DNA of 64,000 nt from the NCBI GenBank assembly GCA_963710815.1, contig CAVQCA010000084.1:39944-103943 (forward strand), read 5' to 3'. Below the pieces are notes generated by a model, which searched no databases, was not told the origin of the DNA, and saw nothing but the letters and a program-made list of their open reading frames with translations. This stretch comes from CAVQCA01 sp963710815. GTDB taxonomy: Bacteria; Pseudomonadota; Gammaproteobacteria; UBA9214. The position numbers were made by a program, and so were the translations under genes. This document shows positions 52,499 to 60,703 of the stretch, one piece after another (position 1 is the first letter of the stretch; each line of letters begins with the position of its first letter).

Positions 52499-53766
52499 GG
52501 CACGGACGAAAGGAGGCGGCACGTCTCCTTCTGGTTGCTCCGCCAAACAGTTACCGGACCGTCCCCTATCTCGAGGCGGCCCGGCGCCAGGGTGTAACCG
52601 CCCTGGTCGCCTCCGAGGGAAAATTTTCACTGGTCAGCGAGATCGCGGAAGGGCTGCATGTCGATCTTGAAGACCCGGCGGCGGTCGAGCGCTTGCTGGC
52701 CGCCAGCGCAGCCAATCCCTTTACGGGCGTGGTGGCTACCGACGATACCAGCGTGGAACTGGGCAGTCGTGTCGCGGAAGCGCTGAACCTCCCGCACAAC
52801 CCGCCGCAGGCCGCCCGGCTTTCCCGACGCAAGGATCTTTCGCGACAGGCGCTGTCCGCCGCAGGGGTCCCCGTACCCCGTTTCCGGGTCATCGACCTGC
52901 AACGGCCGATCCCGTTCCCGTTTGACGGGCTGGAATTTCCGTGCGTCATCAAGCCGCTGTCACTTTCCGCCAGTCGCGGCGTTATTCGCGTGGATGATGC
53001 CGACGAACTGGCGGCGGCGTGCTTGCGCGTCGGGCGGATTCTTGCCGCTGAAAAGACGCGGGACAGTTTTGCCGCCAGCCATCTGCTGATTGAATCGTTC
53101 GTTTCCGGTCCCGAAATCGCGATCGAGGGACTGCTGCACAGGGGGCGGTTGAACGTGCTGGCGATATTCGACAAACCGGACCCGCTGGAAGGCCCATTCT
53201 TCGAGGAGACCTATTACATAACTCCCTCCCGTCATGACGCGGAGACCAGCACGCGGATCTGCCGGCGCGTGGAGGAGGCCTGCCAGGCGCTTGGCCTGCG
53301 TGAGGGTCCGGTACACGCCGAGGTGCGCATCAGCCAGGGTGACGGCGTCATCATCGAGCTCGCCTCGCGGACGATAGGGGGTGACTGCGCCAGGTTGTTG
53401 CGCTTCGGTACCGGCCAGACCCTGGAGGACCTGGTGATCTCGCATGCTGTGGGTAATCCGCTTCCGGTCCTGCCGCAGGAAGGCGGCGCCGGGGTGCTGA
53501 TGATTCCCATTCCCGAGGCAGGCATCCTGCGGCGCATCGAGGGTATTGCACAGGCACGCGCCGTACCCTGGATTGACGATATCCTGATCAGCATCCGCGA
53601 GGGCTATGAACTCGTGCCGTTGCCGGAAGGCGCAAGCTATCTGGGTTTTATCTTCGCCCATGCCCCGACACCCGCCGAGGCGGAAGCGGCATTACGGGAG
53701 GCGCACGCGAAACTGAAGATCGTGGTGGCGCCGGTGATGGTGCTGGAGGACGGGCGTGACGCCTGA
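52489..53766 (+). CDS. ATP-grasp family ligase of unknown substrate
   Basis: Up to 425 residues. The earliest start is a TTG overlapping the A-type gene; a better ribosome site (aaaggagg, about 52509) has no clear start after it, so the N-terminus is uncertain. An N-terminal Rossmann-like half (LLLVAPPNSYRTVPYLEAARRQGVTALVAS) leads to the ATP-grasp domain: RKDLSRQALSAAGVPVPRF, FPCVIKPLSLSASRGV, HLLIESFVSGPEIAIEGLL and the metal-binding GVIIELASRTIGGDCARLL. A C-terminal part resembles that of carboxylate-amine ligases. Overlap with the Fe-S carrier homologue suggests one pathway; no specific reaction can be named. Confidence 0.82.
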   Translation: MCLRHGRKEAARLLLVAPPNSYRTVPYLEAARRQGVTALVASEGKFSLVSEIAEGLHVDLEDPAAVERLLAASAANPFTGVVATDDTSVELGSRVAEALNLPHNPPQAARLSRRKDLSRQALSAAGVPVPRFRVIDLQRPIPFPFDGLEFPCVIKPLSLSASRGVIRVDDADELAAACLRVGRILAAEKTRDSFAASHLLIESFVSGPEIAIEGLLHRGRLNVLAIFDKPDPLEGPFFEETYYITPSRHDAETSTRICRRVEEACQALGLREGPVHAEVRISQGDGVIIELASRTIGGDCARLLRFGTGQTLEDLVISHAVGNPLPVLPQEGGAGVLMIPIPEAGILRRIEGIAQARAVPWIDDILISIREGYELVPLPEGASYLGFIFAHAPTPAEAEAALREAHAKLKIVVAPVMVLEDGRDA

Positions 53767-53848
53767 CGAGTCAGGCGCCCCGCTCCGGGGTAGAGCGGTC
53801 GCCTGGACGATCACCCCCGGTACGCATCATCCGCGGGCGTTGGCCAGC

Positions 53849-54133
53849 CTATTTCTTTGCGCTTGGCGGGCGAAATCCGGATGGAGTCGAACCATAATCC
53901 CCTTCGCTAAAAAGAAAGCCAATCATATGCTTCTCGATCAACTCGATGCTGGCCCTGTCGGCGGTATTCAGGCCGTTTTCATTGATGATCATGGTCAGGC
54001 GTTCCAGCCATTTGTTCCAGCCCTCTCTGGAGACATTCTCGTAAATACGCACCCCCAGGTCCCCGGGGTGGGGAGGGGTATCCAGCCCCTCGGCTTCTCG
54101 CTTCAGTACGACGCAGTTGACGATGTGACCCAT
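53849..54133 (-). CDS. yggX: YggX-family Fe(II)-trafficking / oxidative damage protection protein
   Basis: The 94-residue protein has the family N-terminus VNCVVLKREAEGLDTPPHPGDLG with the conserved Cys, followed by RIYENVSREGWNKWLERLTMIINENGLNTAD and IEKHMIGFLF. YggX protects Fe-S clusters from oxidative damage in enterics. In many gammaproteobacteria it sits near mutY; here it lies beside an A-type Fe-S carrier homologue, facing the ATP-grasp gene. Confidence 0.93.
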   Translation of the reverse strand: MGHIVNCVVLKREAEGLDTPPHPGDLGVRIYENVSREGWNKWLERLTMIINENGLNTADRASIELIEKHMIGFLFSEGDYGSTPSGFRPPSAKK

Positions 54134-54308
54134 CTGTAGACACCTCCAGTCATCGGCTAGGGGGAATATTCTACCCGATTTCGGTACGGCGGCCCTGATA
54201 CCCTGCTATTAGAGGGGAATCAGGCGGGTAGCAGGACAAAGACGGATATACGCTGATAATGTTCGGGTCTCTCACCACAGGGTGCACCGTGCGTACTGTC
54301 GATACCGG

Positions 54309-54824
54309 TCACGAAATTCTGGCAGGCATCAGCATGGTCAGGATTTCGTGCCGAACTTTTTGCACATCGATTCTGCCGGTCTTCCGGTATACGACATGAC
54401 CATCCGGGGCAATCAGGAATGTGGCTGGCGTGACGCCGGCGTCACCGAAAGCGCGCGCGGCCCGGGCATCGATGTCAAGCGCGATGGTATAGGGTATGCC
54501 GCGTCGCTTCTGCAGGGCAAGGACCAGGTTGGGTGGATCGTAGTAGCTGGCAATGGCGATAATCCGCAGTCCTTGCGGCGAGAATTCGTGATAGAGATCG
54601 ATGAGATGCGGCATCTCCTCGATGCAGGTTGGGCAGGTCGTCGACCAGAATGTCACCAGCAACGGTTTACCGCGCATTCCCGCGAGTGCGAGTTTCTCGC
54701 CGCTGGTCGTCACAACCGTGATGTCCGGAACTTCCTCCAGTCCTGAAGATCTCCACCAGAGGTAACCGGACACGGCTACCAGCGTCATGACGCAAATGCC
54801 GATAACAAGGGTCCAGGACCTCAT
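54309..54824 (-). CDS. TlpA/ResA-like membrane-anchored thioredoxin
   Basis: The 171-residue protein has an N-terminal membrane anchor (WTLVIGICVMTLVAVSGYLWW, about residues 4-24) and a periplasmic thioredoxin fold: MRGKPLLVTFWSTTCPTCIEEMPHLIDLYHEF with CPTC (about residues 64-67), the TlpA-type insertion, and the cis-proline region GVTPATFLIAPDGHVVYRKTG. Such proteins reduce disulfides outside the membrane, often for cytochrome c or metal-centre assembly. The start overlaps the stop of the upstream DUF4126 gene (ATGA). Confidence 0.9.
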   Translation of the reverse strand: MRSWTLVIGICVMTLVAVSGYLWWRSSGLEEVPDITVVTTSGEKLALAGMRGKPLLVTFWSTTCPTCIEEMPHLIDLYHEFSPQGLRIIAIASYYDPPNLVLALQKRRGIPYTIALDIDARAARAFGDAGVTPATFLIAPDGHVVYRKTGRIDVQKVRHEILTMLMPARIS

Positions 54825-55465
54825 TTCCTGGCATCGGTGATGGCGGGCGGTTTTTTATCCGCCTCGGCAGTGCGCCTGCCCCCCAGTCGTCCGAGATAGG
54901 AAAAAATCTTTTTGACGCCACGCCAGATCCGGGGCAACAACCAGATCATGAGCGCGATAAACAATCCCAGCAGCACCAGGAAGAGTACTGGATGGTGCAA
55001 TGCCGTCCACAGTCCCGCAATGACAGCAACATCCTCGCCGACGGAGGCGAACCAGTTGGTGAAGGGTTCCGGGGAGGTGTTGATCAGGACGCGGCCGCCG
55101 GCCTTGACGAGGTGGCTGCCGGCAGCCAGCGATCCACCGGCGATAGCGGCCGCAAGATGTGCTCCGGCGCCAACATCACCCACGGCCCCCGCGGCAAGAA
55201 CCGCTCCCGCGGGTATGCGTATGAACGTCTGGATCATATCCCAGCCAGTGTCGACACCGGGCACCTTGTCCGCAAAGAATTCGATGCAGTACATCACGCC
55301 CGCGGCGAGCATCACCGCCGGGTTGGTCAGTATTTGCAGATCGGGAGGTAAATCGATGTTTCCGGTCGAGCCCAGGTAACCCAGCATGACAATGGCCGCA
55401 TAAAGATTGATGCCGCTGGCCCATGCCACGCCCATGGTCAGGGCGATGGTTTGGGTGATATCCAT
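54821..55465 (-). CDS. DUF4126 membrane protein
   Basis: 214 residues from MDITQTIALTMGVAWASGINLYAAIVMLGYLG; a frame extending 15 codons upstream is less likely. Hydrophobic helices surround the family segments FFADKVPGVDTGWDMIQTFIRIPAGAVLAAGAVGD and AGGSLAAGSHLVKAGGRVLINTSPEPFTNW; the C-terminus has a long helix (VLFLVLLGLFIALMIWLLPRIWRGVKKIF) and a basic cytoplasmic tail. Function of DUF4126 is unknown. Coupling to a TlpA-like protein is visible here. Confidence 0.88.
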   Translation of the reverse strand: MDITQTIALTMGVAWASGINLYAAIVMLGYLGSTGNIDLPPDLQILTNPAVMLAAGVMYCIEFFADKVPGVDTGWDMIQTFIRIPAGAVLAAGAVGDVGAGAHLAAAIAGGSLAAGSHLVKAGGRVLINTSPEPFTNWFASVGEDVAVIAGLWTALHHPVLFLVLLGLFIALMIWLLPRIWRGVKKIFSYLGRLGGRRTAEADKKPPAITDARK

Positions 55466-55756
55466 GAATCGGGGGCTCCTGTCTGGATCATTAACGATGT
55501 CGTGCTGCAATCATTCTATCAGGACGAGGCATGAAATATGATGCTGTTTCAGCGAGCTGAATTGAATATCCAGGTAATCCCCGGTATCGAGAACGGTATG
55601 AATTAACTGGATAATTGCACATTCATGCGACTGACCGGGAGGGCGATAGTGTTAAAGTAACTGCCGTGAGTTTTCAGTCGTCCTGAACGAGTCAATATTT
55701 CACTGGTTTTACGGATGCGGGTCCGGAGTGGTCCACGCGCATCACGCGGAGGCGAT

Positions 55757-57229
55757 ATGGCAGAAGATACCGGCATACTCATAGGCAAGGGGACACGGCC
55801 CGTGTACTTGTCTCCACGGTTGGCCAACCGCCATGGCCTGATTGCCGGCGCCACGGGCACCGGCAAGACGGTCTCACTGCAGATTCTTGCCGAGGAGTTC
55901 TCGCGTCGCGGGGTGCCGGTGTTCCTGGCGGATGTCAAAGGCGACCTGTCCGGTATCAGTCAGCCCGGCACAGGGAACGCCGGACTGCTGGAACGCGCCA
56001 CGGCAATCGGTCTGACGGATTACCGCTTCGAGTCCTTTCCCGTCGAGCTCTGGGACATCTTCGGCAAACAGGGACATCGGGTGCGGGCAACCGTATCGGA
56101 GATGGGGCCGCTGCTGTTTGCCCGCCTGCTGGGTCTGAACGAGACGCAGGAGGGTGTGCTCTATGCCATATTCAAGATGGCCGATGACCAGGGCTTGCTG
56201 CTGCTGGATCTCAAGGATCTGCGCGCCCTGCTGGTGTTTGCCGGTGAGCATGCGCGGGAATTGACGCTGGAGTACGGCAATATCAGCCGTGCCTCCCTGG
56301 GCGCTATCCAGCGGCGCTTGCTGGTACTGGAAGAGCAGGGCGGCGAAGAGTTTCTCGGAGAGCCCGCGCTGGATCTGCATGACTTTATGCGCATGGATCC
56401 GCGGGGTTATGGCACTGTCAATATCCTCGCGGCCGACCAGCTGATGCAGAGCCCCGGGCTTTACTCCACGTTTCTGCTCTGGCTGCTTTCCGAGCTGTTC
56501 GAGGTGCTTCCCGAGGTCGGTGATCCCGAAAAGCCGCGGCTGGTGTTTTTCTTCGATGAGGCGCACCTGCTGTTTGATGATGTACCCAGGGCACTTGTCG
56601 AAAAGGTTGAGCAGGTCGTCAGGCTGATTCGTTCCAAGGGGGTGGGTGTGTATTTCGTCACCCAGAACCCGCTGGATATACCCGAGACCGTGCTGGGGCA
56701 GCTCGGTAATCGCATCCAGCACGCCCTGCGCGCCTTCACCCCGCGAGACCAGAAGGCGGTGCGCGCCGCGGCCGAGACGTTTCGCGCCAATCCGGAATTC
56801 GACGCTGCCGGGGTGATAATGGAATTGGGTATCGGGGAGGCCCTGGTGTCCACGTTGGAGGGGAAGGGTATCCCTGGTGTGGTGGAAAGAACGCTGATAC
56901 GGCCACCGGCCTCGCGCCTGGGACCGATTACGCCCGCCGAACGCGAGGCGATAACAGGAACCAGTCAGCTTGGTGCGCGCTACAATCAACCGATCGACCG
57001 CCAGTCGGCTTACGAGGTGTTGAAGGAGCGTGCGGATAAGGTCATTGCACCGACACGGAAGACCGAAGGGGCCCCGTCTGCCGGGAGAGGCCGGCCGGAA
57101 CCGCGTGCCAGGGCCAGCAACCGCCAGTCGGTCATGGAGGCCATGGTGAAAAGTGTGGTGAGATCCCTCGGAAGTTCGCTTGGTCGGCGGATCGCACGCG
57201 GTATACTCGGAACCATTCTCAAGGGTTGA
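55757..57229 (+). CDS. HerA-like / DUF853 (YjgR-type) ATPase
   Basis: 490 residues from MAEDTGILIGKG behind GGAGGCG; a longer frame to 55715 has no site. The protein contains LIAGATGTGKTVSLQILAEEFSRRGVPVFLADVKGDL (Walker A), a DUF853 mid-domain (LDLKDLRALLVFAGEHARELTLEYGNISRASLGAIQRRLL), KPRLVFFFDEAHLLFDD (Walker B) and GVGVYFVTQNPLDIPETVLGQLGNRIQHALRAFTPRDQKAVRAAAETF. It is the usual YjgR length (about 500). YjgR-type ATPases are predicted DNA-translocating, with no settled role. The C-terminal 60 residues are basic and low complexity. Confidence 0.92.
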   Translation: MAEDTGILIGKGTRPVYLSPRLANRHGLIAGATGTGKTVSLQILAEEFSRRGVPVFLADVKGDLSGISQPGTGNAGLLERATAIGLTDYRFESFPVELWDIFGKQGHRVRATVSEMGPLLFARLLGLNETQEGVLYAIFKMADDQGLLLLDLKDLRALLVFAGEHARELTLEYGNISRASLGAIQRRLLVLEEQGGEEFLGEPALDLHDFMRMDPRGYGTVNILAADQLMQSPGLYSTFLLWLLSELFEVLPEVGDPEKPRLVFFFDEAHLLFDDVPRALVEKVEQVVRLIRSKGVGVYFVTQNPLDIPETVLGQLGNRIQHALRAFTPRDQKAVRAAAETFRANPEFDAAGVIMELGIGEALVSTLEGKGIPGVVERTLIRPPASRLGPITPAEREAITGTSQLGARYNQPIDRQSAYEVLKERADKVIAPTRKTEGAPSAGRGRPEPRARASNRQSVMEAMVKSVVRSLGSSLGRRIARGILGTILKG

Positions 57230-57421
57230 AATCGACCGCATTCAGACGACTCCCTGCATCCCTGGCAATCAGCAGGCGGGCTGCCCGGGCGTCTCTCATG
57301 CGTGCGTTGCGGGCCCGTATTGCCGGAAGCGTTCGCCCCTGAGGCCACGCGTTGCCGCCAGCGCGGGCTGGGCGACTGAACCGGAGCTTCTGAACGGGTA
57401 GTGCAAATTGAGGGGGTAATT

Positions 57422-57976
57422 ATGGACGCAGATCTGAGCCGGATGTTCGAGGAAATTATCAGGGGGGTTGGAGAAGACCCGTCAAGGGATGGTCTGGTTG
57501 ATACCCCTGGACGTGCGGCAAGGGCATTCCGGTTCCTGACGCGGGGGTATCACCAGACCCTGGATGACGTGGTCCACAATGCCATTTTCGAATCGGACAA
57601 TGAGGAGATGATCCTGGTAAAGGATATCGAAATGTACTCGCTGTGCGAGCACCACCTGCTGCCGTTTATCGGGAAATGTCACGTTGCCTATATTCCCACC
57701 GGAAAGGTCATTGGCTTGTCGAAGATTGCGCGCATTGTTGATATGTACGCCAGGCGCCTGCAGATACAGGAAAATCTTACCAAGCAGATTGCCGATACCC
57801 TGATGGACGCGATCAACCCGGCGGGTGTGGGTGTCATCATCGAGGCCCAGCATCTTTGCATGATGATGCGTGGCGTGGAGAAACAGAATTCGATGTTGAC
57901 GACCTCCATGATGCTGGGTTCGTTTCGGGACCATGATCGAACGCGTTCCGAGTTTCTCCAGCTAGTCAGGTCATGA
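57422..57976 (+). CDS. folE: GTP cyclohydrolase I
   Basis: 184 residues from MDADLSRMFEEIIRGVGEDP behind a gaggggg site; a GTG 21 bases upstream is also possible. The enzyme opens GTP to form dihydroneopterin triphosphate for folate. It shows DTPGRAARAF, the zinc Cys/His of SLCEHHLLPFIGKCHVAYIP, GLSKIARIVDMYARRLQIQENLTKQIAD and AQHLCMMMRGVEKQNSML (second zinc Cys and catalytic His). Length is normal for FolE type IA. Confidence 0.97.
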   Translation: MDADLSRMFEEIIRGVGEDPSRDGLVDTPGRAARAFRFLTRGYHQTLDDVVHNAIFESDNEEMILVKDIEMYSLCEHHLLPFIGKCHVAYIPTGKVIGLSKIARIVDMYARRLQIQENLTKQIADTLMDAINPAGVGVIIEAQHLCMMMRGVEKQNSMLTTSMMLGSFRDHDRTRSEFLQLVRS

Positions 57977-58030
57977 CTGTGCCTTTCCGGTTCACCGGTG
58001 ATGGAGCAGTGTCCGCTCATAAAGCCCATT

Positions 58031-58078
58031 CTCACCGCAGAGATGAGAAGGACGCAGAGAAATTCTTCGACAAAAACA
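58031..58078. repeat. Half copy of the GCAAAG-family repeat
   Basis: The sequence tctcaccgcagagatgagaaggacgcagagaaattcttcgac matches the left arm of the copies at 31800 and 63834, but no mirror arm follows. It is a truncated copy between folE and argC. Confidence 0.65.
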
Positions 58079-58161
58079 ATGCGAGGGGGCACCGGCGCTG
58101 CCTGTCAGCCGTGATTCCTGGGCGCTTTGCTTATAGTGCCCGATTGTTGTAAAAACCGCTT

Positions 58162-59196
58162 ATGACGCTAAAGACAGGAATTGTGGGTGGTACCGGATAT
58201 ACCGGTGTCGAATTATTGAGGCTGCTTGCCGGGCATCCTGAGGTCGAGTTGTCCGTAATCACCTCCCGCTCCGAAGCGGGTCGGGAGGTGGCGGACCTGT
58301 TTCCGAATCTGCGCGGCCATCTCGATATCCGGTTTACAGAGCCGGATATCGAGGCATTGGCTGGCTGCGATGTGGTGTTCTTCGCGACACCCAACGGAAC
58401 GGCAATGACGATGACGCCGCAATTGCTCGAAGCCGGTGCCCGCATCATCGATTTGTCCGCTGATTTCCGTTTGAAGAACGCAGCGGAATGGGAGGAATGG
58501 TATGGCATACCGCATGCCTGTCCCGGGCCCCTGGGGCAGGCCGTCTACGGCTTGACCGAAATCAACCGGGAGGCGCTTCGCGAGGCGCGCCTGGTGGCGA
58601 ATCCGGGCTGTTATCCCACCGCGGTGCAACTGGGTTTCCTGCCGCTGGTCGAGCAGGGAGTGATCGATATCGACCATCTGGTTGCGGATGCGAAGTCCGG
58701 TGTCAGCGGGGCGGGCAGAAAAGCGACCACGGGCAGCCTGTTGTGTGAGGCTAGTGAAAACATGAAGGCCTACGCCGTAACGGGTCACCGCCACTTGCCG
58801 GAGATTCGCCAGGGTCTGGAGCTGGCCGCCGGGCAGCCGGTCGGGTTGACGTTTGTCCCGCATCTCGCGCCGATGATTCGCGGCATCCACGCCACGCTCT
58901 ATGCACGGCTGCGTGATCCTGATCGTGATCTGCAGGCACTGTATGAGTCGCGCTACGGCAATGAGCCGTTTGTTGATGTGATGCCGTTCGGTTCCCATCC
59001 GGAGACCCGCAGCGTGCGCGGCGCCAATCACTGTCGTATTGCCGTACATCGGCCGCGCCAGGGCGGCGTGGTCGTGATTCTGTCGGTGATCGATAACCTG
59101 GTAAAGGGTGCCGCCGGGCAGGCCGTGCAGAACATGAACGTCATGTTCGGTCTTGACGAGGCGTCCGGCTTGTCGGGTGTGGCACTGTTGCCCTAG
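58162..59196 (+). CDS. argC: N-acetyl-gamma-glutamyl-phosphate reductase
   Basis: The 344-residue NADPH enzyme performs the third step of arginine synthesis. Visible are the dinucleotide loop GIVGGTGYTGVELLRLLAGHP, VVFFATPNGTAM, the catalytic Cys in VANPGCYPTAVQLGFLPL, GVSGAGRKATTGSLLCEASENMKAYAVTGHRHLPEI, and a C-terminal GANHCRIAVHRPRQGGVVVILSVIDNLVKGAAGQAVQNMN. A TATAGT box at 58133-58138 could be its -10 element. argC begins the argC-DUF6776-erpA block known from Pseudomonas. Confidence 0.97.
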   Translation: MTLKTGIVGGTGYTGVELLRLLAGHPEVELSVITSRSEAGREVADLFPNLRGHLDIRFTEPDIEALAGCDVVFFATPNGTAMTMTPQLLEAGARIIDLSADFRLKNAAEWEEWYGIPHACPGPLGQAVYGLTEINREALREARLVANPGCYPTAVQLGFLPLVEQGVIDIDHLVADAKSGVSGAGRKATTGSLLCEASENMKAYAVTGHRHLPEIRQGLELAAGQPVGLTFVPHLAPMIRGIHATLYARLRDPDRDLQALYESRYGNEPFVDVMPFGSHPETRSVRGANHCRIAVHRPRQGGVVVILSVIDNLVKGAAGQAVQNMNVMFGLDEASGLSGVALLP

Positions 59197-59283
59197 CCCG
59201 CATTTTGCCTCTTTGTGACCAGTGACCACGCCGCCATGAACAGCGCGCCATAGTCCCCTCAGCCGATCTTTCGTCGGACAAAT

Positions 59284-59979
59284 ATGTGGCGCAGGTACAT
59301 GAGACGGGTTGTCGTGCTGTCCGCGATCGGGTTGGCGGGTTACGGGGAATGGCGCTTGTATGATCTCGGCAAGCTCAACGGTGTTGAAGAACTGAGGTCA
59401 CTGCGGAACGGGTATAGCGCTCTGGCAAGGCAGTACCGCGACCTGGCCAGGGAAAGCGATACCCTGCGGGAACGCAACGCCATTCTGGAGCGCTCCAGCC
59501 GGATCGACCAGCAGGCGGCACGGGACATCCAGGAACAACTGGCTTCCCTGCAGGAAAAATTGCAGGCGTCACGGGAAGAGGTCGGATTCTACCGCGGGAT
59601 AATCGCGCCTGGTGATGCAAAATCGGGTTTGCGCATTCACCGCTTTGAACTGACCGCCGGCATGCAATCCGGCGATTTCCATTACGACCTCGTGCTGACC
59701 CAGTTAAAGCCCAATGCGCATGTCGTGACCGGTCTGGTCGAGTGGGAAATCATCGGAAAAAATGGCGACAAAGCCCGAAAACTGAATTTGTCTGATGTCA
59801 CCCTGCCTGAAACCGGCCATCTCGTCTTCAAGTTCCGCTATTTTCAGCACCTGACTGGAATTATCCGTCTGCCAACAGGTTTCCAGGCGCGAAAAATCAT
59901 ATTGTCGATCAAACCGGCAGGGAAGGCCGCGCCCGCCCCGATTGAGCAAAGCTTCGAGTGGCCAGTTACGGGTTCCTGA
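59284..59979 (+). CDS. DUF6776 family membrane-anchored coiled-coil protein
   Basis: The 231-residue protein has an N-terminal membrane segment (RRVVVLSAIGLAGYGEWRLYDLG), a coiled coil (about residues 35-105) and then a beta-rich domain (KSGLRIHRFELTAGMQSGDFHYDLVLTQLKPNAHVVTGLVEWEIIG...FRYFQHLTGIIRLPTGFQARKIILSI). The position between argC and erpA is conserved in gammaproteobacteria. Function is unknown. The usual next gene there is a bactofilin; here a MITE-like element lies in that place. Confidence 0.86.
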   Translation: MWRRYMRRVVVLSAIGLAGYGEWRLYDLGKLNGVEELRSLRNGYSALARQYRDLARESDTLRERNAILERSSRIDQQAARDIQEQLASLQEKLQASREEVGFYRGIIAPGDAKSGLRIHRFELTAGMQSGDFHYDLVLTQLKPNAHVVTGLVEWEIIGKNGDKARKLNLSDVTLPETGHLVFKFRYFQHLTGIIRLPTGFQARKIILSIKPAGKAAPAPIEQSFEWPVTGS

Positions 59980-60079
59980 CCGCGAGAGAGCACAATGACC
60001 GGGTACTGGCAGACACACGTGGAAACTGGCGACGCCGATAATACTTGACCATAATACTAGGAAAATATAATCTTTACCT

Positions 60080-60222
60080 GAATGGCACCTGGTTAAGGCC
60101 CAGGCCCGATAAATAGCCACGGAATCACGCGGAAGACACGGAAAGAAGCGCCTGTATTCCGTGTTTTATACGTGTGATTCCGTGGCCATAGGGGTGTGAT
60201 CAGGCTTAACTTGGTGCTATTC
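60080..60222. mobile_element. MITE-like element (copy 3), 143 bp with 10-bp target duplication
   Basis: The ends gaatggcacctggttaag and cttaacttggtgctattc are inverted, 13 of 18 positions matching, and resemble the IS remnant ends. Exact direct repeats atctttacct flank it (60070-60079 and 60223-60232). The interior is the CACGGAA palindrome (60117-60189). It is located between DUF6776 and erpA. Confidence 0.92.
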
Positions 60223-60255
60223 ATCTTTACCTGATTACAGATAGAGGCCGTACAC

Positions 60256-60609
60256 ATGATCCAGATTGCAACGTCCACCGCACCCCGAATGATATTCACC
60301 GATGCCGCCGCGGGCAAGGTCAGGCAACTGATTCAGGAGGAGAAAAATCCTGATCTGAAATTACGAGTCTACGTGACGGGCGGCGGCTGCTCGGGGTTTC
60401 AATACGGGTTTTCCTTCGACGAGAGCGTCAATGACGGTGATATCGTGGTCGATAATGCCGGTGTTTCCCTGGTTATCGACCCAATGAGTTATCAATACCT
60501 GGTCGGCGCCGAGATCGACTACAAGGAAGGTCTTGAGGGCGCCCAGTTCGTGGTCAGCAACCCGAATGCAACGACCACCTGCGGGTGCGGTTCCTCTTTC
60601 TCCATATAG
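60256..60609 (+). CDS. erpA: ErpA iron-sulfur cluster carrier
   Basis: The 117-residue A-type carrier has the full ligand set: Cys in GGGCSGFQYGFSFD and the C-terminal CGCGSSFSI. The start follows a gagg site. FTDAAAGKVRQLIQEEKNPDLKLRVYVTGGGCSG and IDPMSYQYLVGAEIDYKEGLEGAQFVVSNPNA are family signatures. ErpA hands clusters to targets that include IspG/IspH in E. coli. Compare the atypical A-type protein at 52106. Confidence 0.96.
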   Translation: MIQIATSTAPRMIFTDAAAGKVRQLIQEEKNPDLKLRVYVTGGGCSGFQYGFSFDESVNDGDIVVDNAGVSLVIDPMSYQYLVGAEIDYKEGLEGAQFVVSNPNATTTCGCGSSFSI

Positions 60610-60703
60610 GCAACCCGGGGGTTATTTCCGGAACAGCAATACCGATCGCGCTCCCGGGCGAGTCATGGCTGGTTGGTAAAGGTAAGCGGTAGCAGGGCTT
60701 CGG

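Noticed and set aside
53756..54139. Plus-strand frame overlapping yggX
   Set aside because: YggX on the minus strand matches its family over its whole length; the opposite frame has no similarity or ribosome site.
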